Below are positions 59,241 through 64,000 of a stretch of DNA of 64,000 bases, one piece after another. Numbering within the stretch: the first letter of the stretch is position 1; every line of letters starts with the position of its first letter. The notes below the pieces were generated by a model, which had not been told where the DNA came from, searched no databases, and was given only the letters and a program-made list of their open reading frames with translations. Source of the stretch: Turbatrix aceti (taxonomy: Eukaryota; Nematoda; Chromadorea; Rhabditida; Panagrolaimidae). The position numbers were made by a program, and so were the translations under genes. The DNA lies in the NCBI GenBank assembly GCA_963969345.1, contig OZ017768.1, positions 310,001-374,000 of the forward strand. Reading direction: 5' to 3'.

Positions 59241-60276
59241 GGGAGTCTGTGACAGGATTTTGGACCAGCGACCCCGTGAAAAAAAAGCCTCAAATGTTTT
59301 TAACCAAGGTTGTAGGCCCCCTTGAGGGATTGTTAAAAAAAAATATAAAAAATTTTTCAGATGCCGGATTCTTGAGATTTGGCTTCTGAACTGTTTTTTT
59401 GTTCTGATTTTTCAACCAGCTTCTTTATTGAAGCAAAAATCTGAATAAAATCATACAACTGTACTTTGGCACGAGGAATCGATTGCCGTATTCAGATTTC
59501 TCAAAAAACATCTGACTCTCCCGCAATTATCGATTTTCTGTTTTCTTCGTCACTTTTTTGGCCAAAACATGTGTATGCTGTTCGATAGGGAGGGCAAGAC
59601 CTACCCTATCTTAAAGCCCGTTTTTTTTGCTACAAGATGGAAAAAAACACAAAAAAAAATATGTCGCTCTCGGTGACCAAAACAGGGAAAAACCATCAAA
59701 ATGGTCGAAAAACCGTCGTAAAATAACAACGATGAAGCAAAGCGCACCAAGAGTCGTCGCGTGCGCATTGCGATGCGCGCAGCGCGTAGTTGATTTTTCG
59801 ACCATTTTGATGGTTTTTCCCTGTTTTGGTCACCGAGAGCGACATATTTTTTTTTGTGTTTTTTTCCATCTTGTAGCAAAAAAAACGGGCTTTAAGATAG
59901 GGTAGGTCTTGCCCTCCCTATCGAACAGCATACACATGTTTTGGCCAAAAAAGTGACGAAGAAAACAGAAAATCGATAATTGCGGGAGAGTCAGATGTTT
60001 TTTGGGAAATCTGAATACGGCAATCGATTCCTCGTGCCAAAATACAGTTGTATGATTTTATTCAGATTTTTGCTTCAATAAAGAAGCTGGTTGAAAAATC
60101 AGAACAAAAAAACAGTTCAGAAGCCAAATCTCAAGAATCCGGCATCTGAAAAATTTTTTATATTTTTTTTTAACAATCCCTCAAGGGGGCCTACAACCTT
60201 GGTTAAAAACATTTGAGGCTTTTTTTTCACGGGGTCGCACCTTCCACCTTAATCTGAAATCCTGTCACAGACTGTC
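59241..60276. mobile_element. Foldback element, about 1 kb
   Basis: AGTCTGTGACAGGATT at the left (59244-59259) and its complement at the right start arms of about 470 bp that are largely identical. They surround a loop of some 75 bp (about 59715-59790) rich in CGATGCGCGCAGCGC. The outermost bases (TTTAAAAGGG and GTCTCTTAAA) match only partly, so the exact ends are uncertain. No coding capacity. Confidence 0.8.
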
Positions 60277-63200
60277 TCTTAAAAAAAAACGCATGGCGTG
60301 TGCTTGATGAGTTTTTTATTTGCGCGAAAAGAAAAGGAAAAAATAACGATGAGACTACAAACAAAAAATGAAAAATGACGCCAACGAGGACGAGGACAAC
60401 AAAAAAGTTATAAATTACCCGTCTCACCTTGCGATAATTTGTAAATTTTTTTTGTTGTCGGGAAACACTTTTCGGGACACAATGGACCGGGTCAGACGAA
60501 CAAAACAACAAAACAGTGACATCGACGAACGTTGGCAACAAACAACCTTCCCAAAGATATAGATAGATGGATGGAGTGATTTTTTGTTCTGCGAAGGGCG
60601 AAGGACGAGGACGACGACGGCCAAGGACAATTCGCGCAACAAAATAGACGCCATCTTGCGACGCCGAAAAAAAATAGAGGGGGGGGGGTGAAGACATAAT
60701 GACTTTTTTTTTCTTTTTTCCTTCAACGAAAAATTAGTAGTTGCTGTGTTGTCTCATTTGTTTTTCGGCAGGCAGTGTTGCAGAAAAACACTTTTTTAAT
60801 GATCCTCCTCCTTTTTTACGAGCCGCCTTTACTCCGGGGTTCAGGGGTGATTTATTGAGGAGTTTTTTTATTCTTTTTGTTTGACGGTAGTGTTCGATTT
60901 CTGACTGGGGGAGGATAAATCGTCGAAGGAGTTATTCACTTTTTTTTTTATTAGCGGCAATGCAATTTTTTGTTTTTTTTTACAAAATTATTTTGGATTC
61001 ATACTTTGAGGCTCAAAGTTTGAGCTGTGCCGTATTTCATAAATACCACGCACATCCGTCGATTAAGTAATAATGTGAACGATGACTCAGTGTTGCCAAA
61101 AAAAATGATAGCAATTAGCTGTATTTTGAGCAAGCAAGTTGAAAAATGTAAAAAAAAGTACTTTTTTTGTCAATATAAACGCAATATATTTTTGTAACAA
61201 ATGTAACCCCCGTGTAACACATGCGATACACATTTCCCTCCCTAAAAGAAAAATGTTAGTTGGTTAGGATTAGTGCTGTCGGAACATCCGAACCAAAAGT
61301 GTATCTGACCCGGTTTTTGGGTTCGTTATCCGAATTTATAATAAAAAGTTAGGTCACTTTTAAGTTTAAAAAAAATTCTTTTAATAAATTAAAAAAATTT
61401 TTCGTTATTTTGCAACACTGGTTACCCTATTTTTTTCATATCGGTGGTCGAAAATTACATTTAGATTTTTTCTGTTCAAAAACTGAGGTGTCAAAATTAT
61501 ACTTGTTATTTTTTATTTATTTAAATAAATATAAAAAAATCAAAGCGGCGTAGTTACATGCTTGACATAATTTTTTTTACTTTTACTTAATAAATATTTG
61601 CATTTTTTTACTTGACTTTTTGAACTCCTGGTCGTAACCTTGCATTAGAGTAAAAGTCAGCGACATACCGCTGGCATAAGTGATTGTCCCGTCGCGCGGA
61701 TCCATCCCGGATGGATGCCCGGCCATCAACAACATGCCTCTCTTCTCCGCAATAGCTACTGTCGTTCTTGTGCTTCCCAGAAAAAAAAGGGAGCAAAAAA
61801 ATGAACGACCCACCGGGTGCTCAATGCAGCCCATTTGTCTTTTCGCAGCGTACTATGAAAAATTCAGGGTCATCAACGTTTTTTTATGTCTGTCGTCCGA
61901 GTTGAGTTGTCGACTCGATTCGATTGGTGGACAACAAGCCCCTTCCACTCTCTGTTCTCCCAAATCTTGTCTTGTGTGGCGGGGCGGCTGTTTTTTATCC
62001 CAATGATTCGCCCTTCCTTTTCCCTTCTGTCCGCGCGCAGCCGTTGAAAAAAATCAACGGCTGCTACTGTGACCGCCTCAGGAGAGTATGCCCGTGGTTT
62101 GCCTCCTTCTTCGAAGTCCTGCCTGATCTGGCTTGTACCGATCGTCGATCAGCAATTTTTCAAATTAGGGGAAAACAAGTGGAATTTTTTGTGCATTTTT
62201 GATTGAGTAGAATGAGATTATATTTGTTCGCCACAATTTACAAAAAAAAACTTTTTTAGAATTAAAAAAATTAAACTAAAAATAAAAAAATTTTAAAATG
62301 CACTTTTTACGTCCAAGTAATGTGCGTCGCCGTACAATACACTTTTTTGTTTAACGAAAAACGGTTTTTTTGTACGTTTTCGATTAGTTTACAAAACCCG
62401 GTGTTAAAAATCGAGAAAGAATATTCTGCAAATTGTTTTGTTTATAATTTTTATAATTTTTTTAATATTCTGCAAATTGTTTTGTTTATAATAGTGTTTA
62501 TATTTTTTTATACGGCTGTCGGGTTGACCTGAAAATAATTTTTAAAATAAAATTTTACTTGACTGGACCTGTGGCTTTATAATCAGTTTCAGTTTTTTTG
62601 TGACTTACAAAATAGATTAGTTACGAACCAAAAACGTAAAGATTTTATTATTACAAAAATCACTTTTTAATTTTGTTTTATGTTTAAACCGGATTAATTT
62701 CATTTTTATTGAACGGAAAACGTAGATTTTTTATCCTTTTGCTTGCATTAGTCAAATTTTACTACCAAACAGTGGTTTTTCTGAGTCTTTGGCTTTACTT
62801 TTTTTGCTGCCGGGCGGCATAGACTGCCACCCGACTCCAAACCATTGCCAAGGCCATCAAGCATCAAGTTCTCGTTTTTTCCTATCTTTTTTTTCAACAA
62901 AGCAATAAAAAAAAGAGAGGGGAAGGCTAAAGTTTGGTTTCCCAATTCTTTTTTTGCCATTGCAACTTTTTTGAGAGCTAAGCGCTCTTTACGTTTTTTT
63001 AAGCACAACGACCCTCGAAGTTTTTTTCCTCCTTCCTTCCCTTGACTTGTTTAGTCTTTTTTTCCTGTTATCCGACGGCGACGGACTGGCAAGCAGGCTG
63101 TCAACGAACATAGCAGCCTCGACCCAAGACTTTTTTTGATTTTGTTTATCGATCTACTCTGCGTTTTTTCCATTATCTTTCAGTTTTTTGTTGCTCTCTT

Positions 63201-64000
63201 TGTCGGGGGACGTTAGTGCGGTCGTTTATCATGTTTGTTTTGGGGTAATTTTTTTGATGACGTAACTTTTTTGAGGCTACCATTCCGGTGGCATGGACGC
63301 GGTACAGTTTCCGATTTTTCTACAGTGTTGTTGGGTGGAAAATATAATTTTCACTGTTCAGGCCGGTTGGTTTTTCTAGATCAAAAGCTGGCCACGATTT
63401 TATTTTTTGTAATTTTCTGGCACTTTTTTTTATCGAAAAAAAATTTTATAACAGTTGTTTTTATTTTTTATATCCAATTTTTTTTCAATTACGTTTTCTC
63501 ATGACACATTTTTTATTACAACATTCATAGTACGAAGTAACTAACTATTCCTTATCTCCTGACGCTATCATTTCCTCTTTTTTACGATTTTTTTTGCTCG
63601 ACAGATTTTCTACTTTTTTTTTCGTCCGTCTTTTTTATCCTTGATTTTTCTTACCCTTTGGGTCGCGTCGCGTTGTCGTGCACCACCACCACCCATGTAT
63701 TTTTTTACAACAACTACTTTTTTTGCGTCCTTCACGATCTTTTTTTTCCACTTGTGTGTCGTTTGTCGTCTATGATTGATTTTTTTGGTGGTCGAATGTT
63801 GCAAACAAGTTTTTTTTGCCCTAACGGCTAGGCTGCTTCCTTCGTGGGCTCACCGTACCGTTCAATTTAAATAATTTTTTAGACATCCTCTCCAAGCCCC
63901 TCTCTCTCTTGTACCACCTACCTCGAACTCCACCTCACGTCTATTTTTTGTCAGCGGGACAATATTATTTTTATTGCACATAGACAATCATCACTCACGA
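60277..64000. other. Right-end region, no gene supported
   Basis: About 3.7 kb, AT-rich with many T-runs. Patches at 60360-60670 and 61620-62150 are GC-richer. A reverse-strand frame at 61583-61834 overlaps an equally plausible one, so no exon is called. It may be intronic to a gene that begins at 59082, or intergenic. Confidence 0.4.

Noticed and set aside
59601..59905. Mirrored 92-codon frames on both strands
   Set aside because: They reflect the inverted repeat at 59241-60276, not genes.
61583..61834. Reverse-strand frame that looks partly coding
   Set aside because: Two overlapping reading frames look equally plausible and neither matches a known protein, so no exon can be chosen.

Overview
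The window reads as nuclear DNA of an animal, most likely a nematode or a close ecdysozoan relative. The intergenic sequence is AT-rich and full of T homopolymers. Genes are split by very short introns (45-56 nt) mixed with multi-kilobase ones. Acceptors are T-rich (TTTTAG or TTTCAG), two introns look like GC-AG introns, and one gene has an acceptor one base before its ATG, as in spliced-leader trans-splicing. The species cannot be named from this alone.

Layout, left to right. (1) 453-10914 (+): twelve exons that join in frame into a Smoothened-like seven-helix receptor, with its 5' end missing and a tail of about 900 residues. (2) 11719-13646 (+): a secreted or anchored histidine acid phosphatase. 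(3) 14710-15835 (+): the 24-kDa (NDUFV2) subunit of mitochondrial complex I. (4) 15.9-21.7 kb: mostly gene-poor, with a GC-rich MITE and a long foldback repeat. (5) About 21.8-34.1 kb (+): a vasopressin/oxytocin-type (nematocin receptor-like) GPCR with very long introns that hold two foldback elements. (6) 34.4-43.3 kb: small MITEs, orphan coding-like stretches and a 3.3-kb near-perfect palindrome. (7) 43344-46510 (-): a complete-ended Ty3/Gypsy-type LTR retrotransposon with identical short LTRs, a 5-bp target duplication and no integrase. (8) 49025-54260 (+): a SCHIP1 (schwannomin-interacting protein 1) homologue. (9) 54.5-64 kb: another tandem-repeat foldback, a further foldback at 59.2 kb, and sequence without a convincing gene.

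The five host genes do not form a pathway; their spacing (about 0.8 to 15 kb) argues against an operon. Two features stand out. One is a Smoothened gene in what looks like a nematode genome: C. elegans has no Smoothened. The other is a dense set of non-autonomous DNA elements, many of them foldbacks, for which target duplications and terminal repeats can be read directly. Two of these (23398-25331 and 54534-56118) share termini and TA duplications but carry different tandem arrays of small hairpins in their arms, and so define one family. Exon joins were checked by reading phase and splice signals by eye; no database search was run.
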